From Agroathelia rolfsii (lineage: Eukaryota > Basidiomycota > Agaricomycetes > Amylocorticiales > Amylocorticiaceae): a DNA stretch of 64,000 nucleotides. Position 1 is the first letter of the stretch, and each line of letters starts with the position of its first letter. The position numbers were made by a program, and so were the translations under genes. Below, in pieces: positions 31,362 through 42,811 of the stretch. The stretch lies in contig JABRWF010000006.1 in NCBI GenBank assembly GCA_018343915.1, positions 1,922,001 to 1,986,000 on the forward strand. Reading direction: 5' to 3'. The notes below the pieces were generated by a model that was given only the letters and a program-made list of their open reading frames with translations, ran no database searches and was not told the origin of the DNA.

Positions 31362-34300
31362 TCAAATCTCATCATCCTTATCCTCAATCTGGGATGGCTT
31401 CAACATTCCTGGGATACGCATGGCCGCGTCGCGCTCAGCAGCAGCTTTAGCTTGCTGCTCTGCTTCTTTCTCCTCAAGATAGAGCTCCGTGTTGTCATCT
31501 CCCGAGAATTCTTTGAGTGAGATAAGGAAGTCACGCAGAGTGAGTTTAAAGCGGGCCAAATCCGAGCCACTACCGGCCAATGCAGAGACGAAGCGCTGGA
31601 TTTGTGCACTAGGAATGAAAGGTATTGTATTAGGTCTAAGAAAAGAGATTTTCTTATATTCCTGACTCACGGCTGCATATGCGAGAACGCAGAAGACAAG
31701 AGCTTGACGCAGTATTCACGGAAGAACGTTTTGTTCGGTGTCCCTTCAGGGGCGTCGCCCTGAGTATAGATTGGAGCGTGAATGTGATCATTCTCCACAA
31801 GGTCGAATAGCCTAGCCAAGACAACACTCTGTATCCTGAAGCCACTCTTGTGATCAGCATCTGTAAGGACGTAGAAGATGTCTTGCGTCACGCTTAGGAA
31901 ATATTGCGAAAAGAATGCATTTGAGACGGCTTCCTCAGCACTCGCGAAGTTCTGGATGACCTCGAAGCACACTGTAAGATATTTTTTTTAGTAAATTGTC
32001 AAAGCTAAAAAAGGTGAAAATACTAGCAGCTAAGACCAATATCTGCGATATCACGCATGGTGTGCTTGATGGCCCAGATGATGCTATCCATGAACAATTT
32101 GAATTGAGCTGGGTTCAGGGTCAATAAAGCTGTTGAAATGAAGAGATTCAATATTTCAAGTCATTATAATAATACGATCAACCGTAAGACAAACCAGGGA
32201 AGCAATGCGCGTTAATGGCGCGCAAGAGTTTGAAGAATCCGGCTCGGTGTTCCGGGAACTCGGAGAAGTCTTGGTTGATCATGGAGAGGGTGGGTTCGAA
32301 AATTGCATCGAGTATGGCAGGGACTTGGGGCGTCAGAAGTCCCTGAAAAGGTCGTAAGTGTCTGAAGCTTTAGCGGAACTGTGCATAGACGAACCTGAAG
32401 TTTGTTCGTAATACTGGCCATGACGTTGAGTACCTCAGCGTCCCTAGCATTGGGAACATTACGGTTGTAATCGCCCAAGATGGCATCAAGTAAAGGCGGG
32501 ATAAAATTCGCTTGAACAGCTTCGAGATCTTGAGCTTGACGGATGTAGGTCTCCATCAGTTTCAAAATCTCTTTCTTAACTGTCCTAAGTTGACGGATCT
32601 TTGGCGTCTTCGTCGCAATATCACCTGCAGAGAGTCAGAAAGGTAATAACATTTGTAAGTGTTCCACGTACCATCACGAGCTACTGTCTCGCTGATAATT
32701 CCTGAGACTGCCCTATACAACCCGAGCATGTCAAGGAAGATACGGCCGACCTGTGGGAGGAAGAAACTGCCAATGGAGGTACATGCTGCAACATTAGTCT
32801 TCAATACATTCGCCAGAATTTTAATGTTATCGCTGTTGCCAAGTACATCAACATTTTGCGAAGCCTGCGCCATTAATGCATCCCACTGAAACCAAGCTAA
32901 GAGATGAATTCTTCGCCAAAAGATATAATGAGACACCTACAGCACTGTTTGGCAACTCCATGAGCTTAAATATGAGCTTTTCTTGCTGGGCTTTGTTAGG
33001 TTGGGCAGAGATCATCCAACCAACTGCCTCGTAGAACGTGTGGACCTGGGGATCGTCGGTGTTTAGTAAAGAAGGTAGACATATGACGACGTACTTGTTG
33101 TGGGGAAAGATCGACGGTGGTTCGGGGTAGGTTTCGTAAAATCTCTTCAACGAAAGGCTCGGTTTCATGGGCTTGCAACATCACGAAGTGCCTTCTGCAC
33201 TTCTGCGCAATCTTGATGAACGTATCACATGCCATGTCCTGAACACCTGTATAAAAAGGGATAGAAGTCAATCCTTGCTATGGACGCAAATGATGATAGA
33301 GGGCCAACCTTCATGCGACTCATGCATAAATTCGAAGAGCTTGTTGACAACTGTCTTCAAGAATCTCCAGTGCGCTTTGAGGAAGCGTGGGTATTGACCG
33401 ACAATGTACATAATGTCCGAAGCGACGACGGCTTTGTTATCCTTGCCCCGTTTCAATTCCACGAGACCAAGCAAGTCCTTGATGACTGTAACCAAGAACC
33501 GTTTTTCGGTATCTTCGTCTATGGCAAAGAAAACAAATCAATAGGAATGTTTCCATAAAAGTATGTACCACGCACTCATGGCACCCGATATTGATCCTAT
33601 GGCCCAGCAAAGGGTATTAAGGTTGTTCCAACTCCATTCCGACCCATCAATTTGCCTGGCCAGCTTTTCGGTGAGGATCTGTTCTGTGTCTGGCACGTCG
33701 AGATGGGTGAGGAACACTAGCTTGTATGGTATCAGCATAGTAGCCAAATGGCAAGTAGTAGATATATATATAAAAAGATCCTACCAACTCCCTCATACTC
33801 TTGTAAAGAACAATGGTATCACTCTCCTTCATGAACTCACGAACGATTTCACCTTCATCGTTTTCGACGATAAGAACCTAAGAATACCTGGTAAGTAATT
33901 CACTTGATTGTAATTTTCACGAGAGACGGACCTCCTCAGGCTTAACCATCCTCTCAATCACAACGAGACGAAGGTTTGACAAAATCTCGCTATAGATATT
34001 CTTCCTGAGATGCATACCAGGAAGTTGGCCTACCCCAGATTGTGCGAGGGTAAGACCCATGAGAAGGCCGCTCTCTCCCATAGGTAGAGCTTGCTGCTCT
34101 TCATAGAGCCCACTGACAAGCTTCAGCCAATACTCCAGGCAGATTTTGAAGATCTCGCGCTCTTCCACTTGAGATATCTTAACCAAGTAGAAGTGGGCAT
34201 TGAGCAAGACATCTCGAGTTTCGTCTGTCTCTACAGCAGTCAGGTGGTTCGACAGGAAGTTGCACAGGAATAGTGCCAGGTTAAGCACCAGCTCCTGCTG

Positions 34301-35512
34301 TGAATCGCCCAAGCTGCCGTATACCTGTGCAAAGTCCGTCGTTGGAGGTATCATACGGTTGATAGCAGCCATCACAAGGCCGAAAAGGATTACGAATTTG
34401 GGATCGTATTCTGGACCAACGTTGAGAGACGCGATCTCAGACAAGCAACGGAAGGTAACATTTCGAAACTCGGGCGTCTCTAAGAATCGACGCAAAAGGA
34501 GGTCGATGATCGTGGTTTCAAATATGAATCCGAGAGGAATCCAGGTAAGGAATTTGTAGAGTGTCTCCAGAGTGGCTTTGATTAGCGACGGTTTGTTGGC
34601 TTCTTCCAGGACCTCGTTGCAAAGTTTGAATATCTCAGAGAATTCGCCACTGAGTTGGTTCTTCAAGTTCTTAGTCTTGGCCTGCGTCATCTGTTCGGCT
34701 GAATAGTCGAAGACTTCTTCGGAGAGCAATCGTAGGATGACCATGTTGTTCTCGCATAGAGTGAGATTCATCTTTGAGGACTCCACAAGCTCCGGGATGA
34801 AGGCTGGCCAGTTATGTGGCCATTCTTGCTTGAGAATCTACAAAGGTACATCAATCATCAGTAACGCATCACGGAGACAGGGGGATGCTTCGATAATCAG
34901 ACCTGGACTAATGCGAGATTCAATTTGTTAATGTATGTCTTCTCTCGTCTGAATATAGCCTCATCGGACGAGATCTTCACAGTTACCCCAACGATGAAGT
35001 TCCGGATACCTATGCAGAATTAGTGGCAATCCCACACGATCCCAACCATACTTGCATACCCTGTCGCTGGCCATCGGGTAATGTTTTCCACCGAGTAAGG
35101 ATAAGCTTTTCAAGGATTTGGAGGCCGATATACTGAAGAAGAAGATGGATTCAATAAAATAAACAGCACCGAATTTTTGGTTCCCACACGCCTACTTTTG
35201 ATTGAGGATTCGAGGAATGTTCCAGGATTTCTGGTACTCTCGTCCACGCGTCAGGATGTTCTTGAAACTGGGTCAAGATCTGCTGTGCCACTTGGCGCTA
35301 AAAAAAAGGGGGGAGGGGCTTTTAGAAAACTCCCAACCGCATTTTTGCAACAAGAAAGGAAGAAGTCGCACGAACATCCTGTGATCCAGAGTAGAACGCG
35401 GTGACGACCTGATCGAATGTCCCTACGCTGAAGTCTTTTGAGAAATCAAGGAGGGTCTGAGTAAGTCAGCAGGGCGTTGCGAGAGATCATCATGCAAATG
35501 CCTTACATCCAT
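31362..35512 (-). CDS. CRM1: Exportin-1 (CRM1/Xpo1), nuclear export receptor
   Basis: CRM1 is the importin-beta-family receptor that exports cargo with leucine-rich NES motifs in complex with Ran-GTP. The start at 35512 (MD) is joined by an intron (donor GTAAGG, acceptor ACTCAG) to [20 protein letters not shown], the usual N-terminus. HEAT-repeat blocks are recognised along the gene: VMVRPEEVLIVE region near 33900, [87 protein letters not shown] and [20 protein letters not shown]. The C-terminus is [19 protein letters not shown], with the acidic end typical of the family. Length is about 1,070 residues. The residue that in human CRM1 is Cys528 (DLLGLC) is Val here (DLLGLV, codon 33460-33462), which matters for leptomycin-type inhibitors. 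Many short introns are present. Confidence 0.95.
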
Positions 35513-36200
35513 CGCGATCTAGGAGGGTGCGGTGGCAAGATCACAGACAGGGGAGCCTTTTGGAGATGTTGAACGTTTCCAGTCAAGCGACCGCTGAGAC
35601 TAGTGGCGTCCAACTCAACGCGCTGCCGGGCCCAAATCGCGGCCGAGCTTTGCTTCCGGATCTAATCTAATCTTTCGTCGGAGAAAAGGACCTCATCACA
35701 TTTTTGTGTGTCTATCAAGTAACTATTACAGCTGCCGGCGCAGTTGGTACAAGTACACAAGAATATGACCAGTTAAGACCTTTGTTATAGAAGAGACAGA
35801 TGGAGAAAGAAGAAAGGGGAAAAGAGACTTCAGAGACAACTATACGGCTTTTGGATTTGTATGGCAAGTATCAAACGGATTTGGTGTAGGTAGTAATAGT
35901 AGTAGAGCCTTGTCCCGGTACACGTACACAGTGAGAGTAAGAAGAGACAGGGTATAAGGGAGTGGCTGCTGGAGACACAAAAGAGACGAGCCCGGGGGCA
36001 AGTATAAAGCCCAAGCTCAGGGAGGACAAATACATATCCAGAAAGGTATCAATGGCATGACAGAAAGGGGAAAAGGGGAGAGAAAAAAACGATGTATTGG
36101 GTTGAGTTGTATGTGTATATACTTAACCTAGAGTTGATTTGATTTGTTCATAATTCGTCATGAATTGCATATTGTTAAGGAAAAACGGAAGCCATTAGAT
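35513..36200. other. Intergenic stretch, about 0.7 kb
   Basis: This holds the CRM1 promoter and the 3' flank of the RRM-PUF gene. A purine-rich stretch (GAGACAGATGGAGAAAGAAG) lies near 35790. No gene or repeat was seen. Confidence 0.45.
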
Positions 36201-39200
36201 TCATGCATGGTAGGCGCCCATCCCCTGAGGACCCTGCTGGTACGCCTGATAGAGATAGTTTTGATACATTTGCGGCTGCATGTTGGGAGGAGCCATGCCT
36301 GGCGGCGTCTGACTGGTCATACCCATGAGTGGGTTGGAACCCGTCATGGGCGATTGGCCGCCATAAGGAACACCCTGGCCGGGGGCGGGAGACATGCCAC
36401 CCTGCAAGGCATTGGAACTCCCAGTACGACGCAGTGTCGCCGTGCGAGGCGTAGACGCATCGGGCGTGCGTATGCCAAAGGGGCTGAACGGGTCTGTCGA
36501 AGGAGAGAAGGCGCCATTGGGGTTCGGCCCCGGGGGCAGACCACCATTCCCTTGTCGGCCATACCCAGGGTCAATGTGGAGTGGTGGGGCAGATTGCGGG
36601 TTTTGTCCTCCCATCTGAAGTGAAGCCATCATGGACGCCAATCCTTGGTCATTGGAAGGATAGCCGGTGGGCAAACCGGGAAGTGTGTATCCACTAGGGG
36701 ACGAGCGCTTAGGGCCCGGCTGCTGCTGAGGAATGGCATTATAGGTGGGCTGGAAGCTGGGAACGGGGAGGCCAACTTCTTCAATGAGACGACGATAAGC
36801 CTGAGTGGCGATAACCTTGAGCTCGATCAAGACACGCTTGGTGGCCTCAACATATGACTCTTTCGCTACGGGATCGAGGAATGGGCTAGTGAGGATCTTG
36901 TGCACAACAGCAACGCCGTTGACTTGGTCACCGAGGACATCCGTGAGGACATGGTCGCCGGGCGAGGAGAACAACGCATCGACGATCTGCGTAGACGCAG
37001 CGGGTTCGATCTTTTGGTTGACGATCCTCAGCACCGTGAGCGAAGCGAGTTTGTGAGTGCAGAGGTGTGAGAGGTGGGGCGTGAAGCGAGGGGCGAGCAA
37101 GTTGTAACGCGAAGGGAAGCCCGAGCTGTCGAGCAACCAGGTGAGCAAGAGAGCACCGTTAGGGTTCGTCGCTAAGGGAATGGAGTTCAAGATAATCGCG
37201 GTGGCGACCCTGCGCTGCTGGCTAACAGTGATGTGGGGGCTCTCTAGACATGCTCGCATGCTACGTGCACCAAAGCGACCTTGCGCCACTTCCCAAATGC
37301 GGTCCACCATAGCATCAAAGATGAAGTCATTGTTGGGGTAGCCAAAGCGGAGACAGCATCTTATGAATGTCATTTAGATAAATGGGGAAACAAAAGAGAA
37401 TTGGAGAAAGGGTGCTCACTGTACAACATAATTACCAAACTGGTCAAGAAGTAAAGGAGGCGCATAGGGCCTGAGGTTTTGAGTGATCAAGGCCACTTCC
37501 TCTGGTGATTGTACACATTCGATGATTTTCTGGGCAGCCCAAGTGCCGTTTTTGTGGATGCCGATCATGGCCAAGTGAGGACCGAGACGCTCAAGCATAG
37601 CAAAGCGTGGGGTGGAAGAACATTTTTCAAACAATTTTTGTACAACCTAAAGGTGACCATGAGATGATGGACTAAGAACACCTTTGAGACGTCAAAAGGA
37701 CTTACAGTATTGCCAAGCCAATCTGAAGCAAGGTCAACAATCTCGCCGTCCAAGAAGTCTCCCGAAACTTGATCGACATCCTCGGCCGACATGGTCCCCG
37801 AATCGAGCCTCTTGCGTAGTTCACGAAGCTTAGCCGCATCCCAACGACGGCTGTTCGGGCGGTCAGACACAAGGGGGATGGTCGTGTAGTACATGATGGG
37901 CGGGCGGATATCCCGCAAGCTCTCCACGTCGCCATCGGACTCGGGAGCACCAGCGCTCAGCTCTTTCATAATCATCATCTGCTCGGTGACCGAGGCCACC
38001 CATCCACCACCGCCAAGCTTCGACTCAGAAACGTATCCATGTCCACCCGACGCAATCATGCTCAGAAGCAAGTTGGAACGATAGTTCTCGACGGCGCCGC
38101 CAAGGACTTGCTGATCGGCGGCAAGGGTAGAGGCACCCTTGATGTTGCGCAGAGCATGGATGGTAGCCCCAACGCTCAGATCGCCAATCCCTTGGACGAC
38201 GACGGGTGCCTCATCCACACCCGTCTCAGAGCCGTTCTTAACAGGGACTTTCGCGAAGCCAATACGAATGGCGCCCACGTCGCTTCCAAGAACATCACGC
38301 CCATTCAAAGCCTTGCGGGCCCTGACGGCATCATCCAAACGCTCGAAGTTGACTGAATACAGGGACATAATTAAACATCAAATTAGTGGAAGCAGGATTA
38401 AATAATGACGTACTGAAACCACAGTTTTTATGGGTCAAAACACGCGCAGACTCAATAGGTCCATAAGGACTGAAGACGCTCAAAATAGTTGCAGGCGTTG
38501 TGGTGGAAGGAATAGAGCCGATCCACAGTGCTCTTGTGGGTGTAGACTGAAGCTGGGCTTCCATGCCGCTCATGGCAGCTGTAGCGACGGTGTTCTTACC
38601 CGGGCCGGCCATAGCAGGCGGCCCAGTGACCGTTGAGCCCTTGGCAGGTGCAACAGGAGCACTATCTGCCTTGCCGAAACCAATACGCACGGTTTGGCCA
38701 TTGGGCATGCCGATATTACCGCCCAAGCGATTGAGAACGTCTTCCTTAGCGCGGATAGCGTCGGCCTGCTCAACAAAGTTGACAAAGCCACATTCCTACA
38801 GAACGAAAAGAAATAACCGGTCAATAACATGTTCACATTTTATAGGGAAAAGAAAAAGATCGACATAAGAGACCGGAAATAAAAAATAAAGACCTTTTCC
38901 GGCAATAGCCGCAGACTCTCGATGGCACCGTAAGGCGCAAAGACATGAATGAGCTGTTCGCTGGTCACTGCGCTGTCCAAGTTGCCGATCCAAAGGGACC
39001 TCGTCGGCGTTTGGGTCTGGGAATTGTCCTGTTTAGGTGATACAGAACGGCCCTGCGAGCCTGGCGCGGCCAAGTATGCCGAAGCACGGCTTTGCGAGTT
39101 GTCATTACCGGTATAGAGGAGGTTAGGAGACGTGCGTGAGTTGACGATATTCTCGGTTCTGTACATGCCACTCAGACCAGCGGTTAAACCCGAGTTCTGA

Positions 39201-40439
39201 GACGGGAGCTCGTTCAAGTACGCGGATTGCTGGACCTCCGCGCCGCCGGCGCGACGCTGCAGAGAGCGCATGGGATCATCAAGATTGCCCACCGAAATAG
39301 CACGGGGACGAGACGCCAAAGTGGGAGGCGTAAGAAGATCGTTCTGTTTGAAGCTCTTGGTCATGTATGGATCATAATTGGTTTCGTTGACGGGTGCATA
39401 AGTATTGATCGAGTTCATACGGGGGCGAGTATAGTTGGAAGGACTATCATAGTTGGCAAACATCTCCTCCTCGTCCTCAGCGGCCATGGGCGTGCCCAGG
39501 AGAGAGCCCGGGTTTGAACCCCTGACACGATAAGGATTGGATACCGTGTTGGCACGCAAGCGTGAAGAAGGGTTGGCCAAGTTCCCCGCAATGGCCGCCT
39601 GCGCCTGGTTGCGCAATTCGGAGAGGGTCGCCGCAGGAGGCTGACGCAAGCTATCATCCAAACCGAGGTAGTCAAGCGTGTGAGTGTGGACATCATTGAA
39701 ATCCTCGCTGTCAGATGTCACGGATCGCAATTCATCCAGGACAGGAAATCCGTTGCCAGTGCCATTATTGGATGACATCCATGACGATGCGAAGAGCGAG
39801 GGACCAAATGCGTTAGAGAGACCAGCTGACGGCAAGGTGAGCGAGCCTGAGCGCAGACGGCTATGACGTTCATTAGATACCACGGTACCCGCAACGGGAG
39901 CCGCCGTAGCAGAATGACGTAAAGTAGGCCGGACCGAAGCATTCAATGAAGCAGCGGCGGATTGCTGCCTCAATTGCTCGGAGAGCGTTTCACTCGAAGT
40001 AGGTGGCCGGCTGAGCGGATTTGTCGTCGCTGCGAAGTTCTGCGCGGCCAGCTGTACGTTAGAAGGCAAGGTCCCGGCCCTTGCCCGACGAAAACCGGAA
40101 GAAAAATTGTTGGGAGGAAGGGTTGTAACAGTAGTGGTATCCTTGGGCAAGTCCTCTGGTCCACCAGAGGGTAAGCCACGCAACGCGGGCGGTCTGTACC
40201 TCGCAGCGCCAGCACGTTGCTGTTCCTCGGCCTGGAGTTCCATTGCCCTTTTTGATTGCCAAGACACAAATACAGGAAACAAACAAGGATATAGTCGTAA
40301 GTCAGACGATGCAATACAAGATCGTATCTGACCGACAAACGGACCTTTTCGCAAAAGCAGCAGAAGGGGCTGGAGGCGGGGTTTTTCCAGAGGAGATCCC
40401 ACGTGGATAGGAGCCAGCGTTGTCGGCGGATAGAGACAT
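36201..40439 (-). CDS. RNA-binding protein with two RRMs and PUF repeats (Jsn1/Puf1-like)
   Basis: This large protein (about 1,280 residues) combines RRMs with a Pumilio-type repeat domain, the layout of Jsn1/Puf1 in yeast, which binds mRNAs for membrane and mitochondrial proteins. The start at 40439 gives MSLSADNAGSYPRGISSGKT; an intron near 40346-40260 joins it to RAMELQAEEQQRAGAARY. The first 450 residues are low complexity (Ser/Asn/Ala-rich). RRM1 is at TRSLWIGNLDSAVTSEQLIH and continues to CGFVNFVEQADAIRAKEDVL; RRM2 is at TRALWIGSIPSTTTPATILS and NFERLDDAVRARKALNGRDV. The PUF region holds LASDWLGNTVVQKLFE, IGIHKNGTWAAQKIIECVQS, LLLDQFGNYVVQCCLRFGYP, VAQGRFGARSMRACLESPHI and DVLGDQVNGVAVVHKILTSP. 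The tail is Pro/Gly/Gln-rich, with PSPSGY and GMTSQTPPG runs. Confidence 0.9.
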
Positions 40440-42811
40440 TATACGATGATGTGGTGCAACAAAAAATCAAGATTAGGGATTACGGATGTGCAGAACGTGA
40501 ATGCGATTTCTTTTTTGACACGGAAAACAGACAAGCCGCGTAGGAATGCGAACTGGGCCTGCCACCGATGGGGGAAATGGCGTGTCGTGTAAACAAGAAG
40601 CTATACGACGGAATGTACTATTGGGATGGGCTAAGGAAGACCAAATTTCTGCGGATGGTGGAAAAAAACAGGTGATCAGACAGGGGGTTACATGGAGTAC
40701 CCAAGATAACCTACAGCTATTACTAGTGTAAAGCCTCCAAGGACAGACGATTAGGAAAACGAGAGGGCACAGAGGAGGGAGGAGAGTAAACAAGCCTAGG
40801 GAATTTGCGAAACGACTGCCGGAGGGATGTGGCTGGCGTGGCGTACTTTCAAACTCCGCTGAGGGTGCGCCGCAGTAAGCTGCAGCTCACCCATGTGGCT
40901 GCCGCTCTCCTGGCCGCGCCCTCCGCATCTCCCCCTCCTGGCCCTCTTTGGCTGTCCCCTATCCCGGCCGAGAGGGCAATTTGGAAAATGGCCTTGTCTG
41001 ACCGGCCCAGATGCGCTTCTCACAGCGCCCGATGCTCGCTTGGGTCAAGCGAGGCTATTAAAAAGGCCATCAATGCTGGCGACAAAATTCTCGCGTTGCT
41101 GTATTTCCGTGTCTTTCGTCCGACGACCGAATGACCGACCGAGTTCAGGAAGCTTCCTGTAAGAACGTAACAACCGTTCTATCTACAACGCCACAGTGCT
41201 TTTGCCCTTTCTTGATATGGATTAGCCCTGCGTACACTGTTCTGGTGCCCATGCATACATCCTAGTACCTACGTCTGCATTTGTCTGTTCCTCTGGCAAT
41301 TTATTACGTTCTTATCAGTATGGATGCCGCATAGAGTCATGATTCGCTCACATGACAATCCATGTCTAAAAAAAAAGGCAATATCGGTACAGGTTACTGA
41401 AGCCGTTCTATGACTTTTCCACTGGCCAGCAAAGCCGCAGAGAACTCCTTCCAATTCAAATGGAGAGGTCTGACGACAGCCATGATTCGATATCGTCCCA
41501 GCACCGCCAGCGCATCAACATCTCTGCCCCATCACGAGACTCAACGTTGACTTCTTTATACCGGCTATACTCAAACATGGATCGCAATCATGATGGATCA
41601 TCTGCCCAGGTCTCCAACAGTTCAGTTTGTATCTCGAAGCGTGCCTGGAGTCTGGGGAGAGGGGACATCTAGCCCCTTTTCTCCATACACAATCCACGAA
41701 CAGAAAGCCATCGGCAAAACTTGAATATGAAGAAGCCTCTAGTAAATTTTTGAATTCACCCAATCTAGCTACATGCAATTAACCTTTCTTTGGTCTTCCT
41801 GCCCTTGTCCGTCGCCGTCAGCTGTCCAATGACATTGATGACAATCCTCATCACGAAGAACCTGTGCTCCATTTCCCATCATGCACCAAGTCTCAGGTGT
41901 AATAATAATACCTGGCACTGCAAACACGCTCACCAATGCCATCATCATCGTAATCAAGCAGGCTATCTGAAACAGCACCAAGCGCTAGCCGCACCAGTAA
42001 TATGATATATACACACAACATGCCATTAAAACGTTTTCCTCGTAAAAAGCAAAGGAACAAAGAGCCCCAAACTATAACATACAGTCGTAAAAGAAAGAAA
42101 GAAATGGAGTAGGAAATTCAGAAAGACAGCCCTAGGATGAAAACGACGAGCAGAAAAAAAAAAGGAAAAAAACTGCGCAAACTCAAGTGGGTCGTTTATA
42201 CTAAATCCTGCTGCTAATTCAAATATCCCTCTTTTCTGGGGACTTTGGACTATGATATATGTATCTGACTTTGTATAGAAGGGAGTAGTGTGTATGCGTA
42301 TATCAGAGTATATATGGAATTTTAAATCACATAACGCTTGACAGCGCGCGCATGCAAGGCCAGGGGACAAACTAGCAAGAGAATGATAAAGCCGAAAGAA
42401 AAACATTCGAGCATATCAGCAAAAAAAAGAGCTAGGATCGGGGGGTATGGATAGTGTTATGACCTTGACGACGAAGAACAAAATAGAAGAAAAGCGCTGA
42501 CAAAAAAATTGTTATGTGAAATGTGCTCAAAATGTACGATATATGGATGGAGAGAAAGGAAAAGGCACTAAAATTGTATTGCTGTCGTTAGAGGTGCATA
42601 TAGAATTGGATTGAGCTACATAATCTAGAGAATGGAAAAGAAAAGAAAAGAAAAGGCTCAGCCATGAGATGATTCAGGCCGAACATCATATGTGAAGAAA
42701 GTGAAGTGAATAAAGACATATGAAAAAAAAAAAAAGCAACGAAGACAGCGGCAAGAAGTCATCATCATTTGAAATTGGCAATGGAAGAAGACTATGTGAG
42801 CAGGCGGTTAA
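40440..42811. other. Gene-poor stretch of about 2.4 kb
   Basis: This holds the promoter of the RRM-PUF gene and the 3' flank of the Gds1-like gene. Open frames (for example 40805-41134 on +, 42026-42406 on -) lack domains. A-rich runs (for example 42722-42735) are simple-sequence. No supported gene. Confidence 0.45.
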
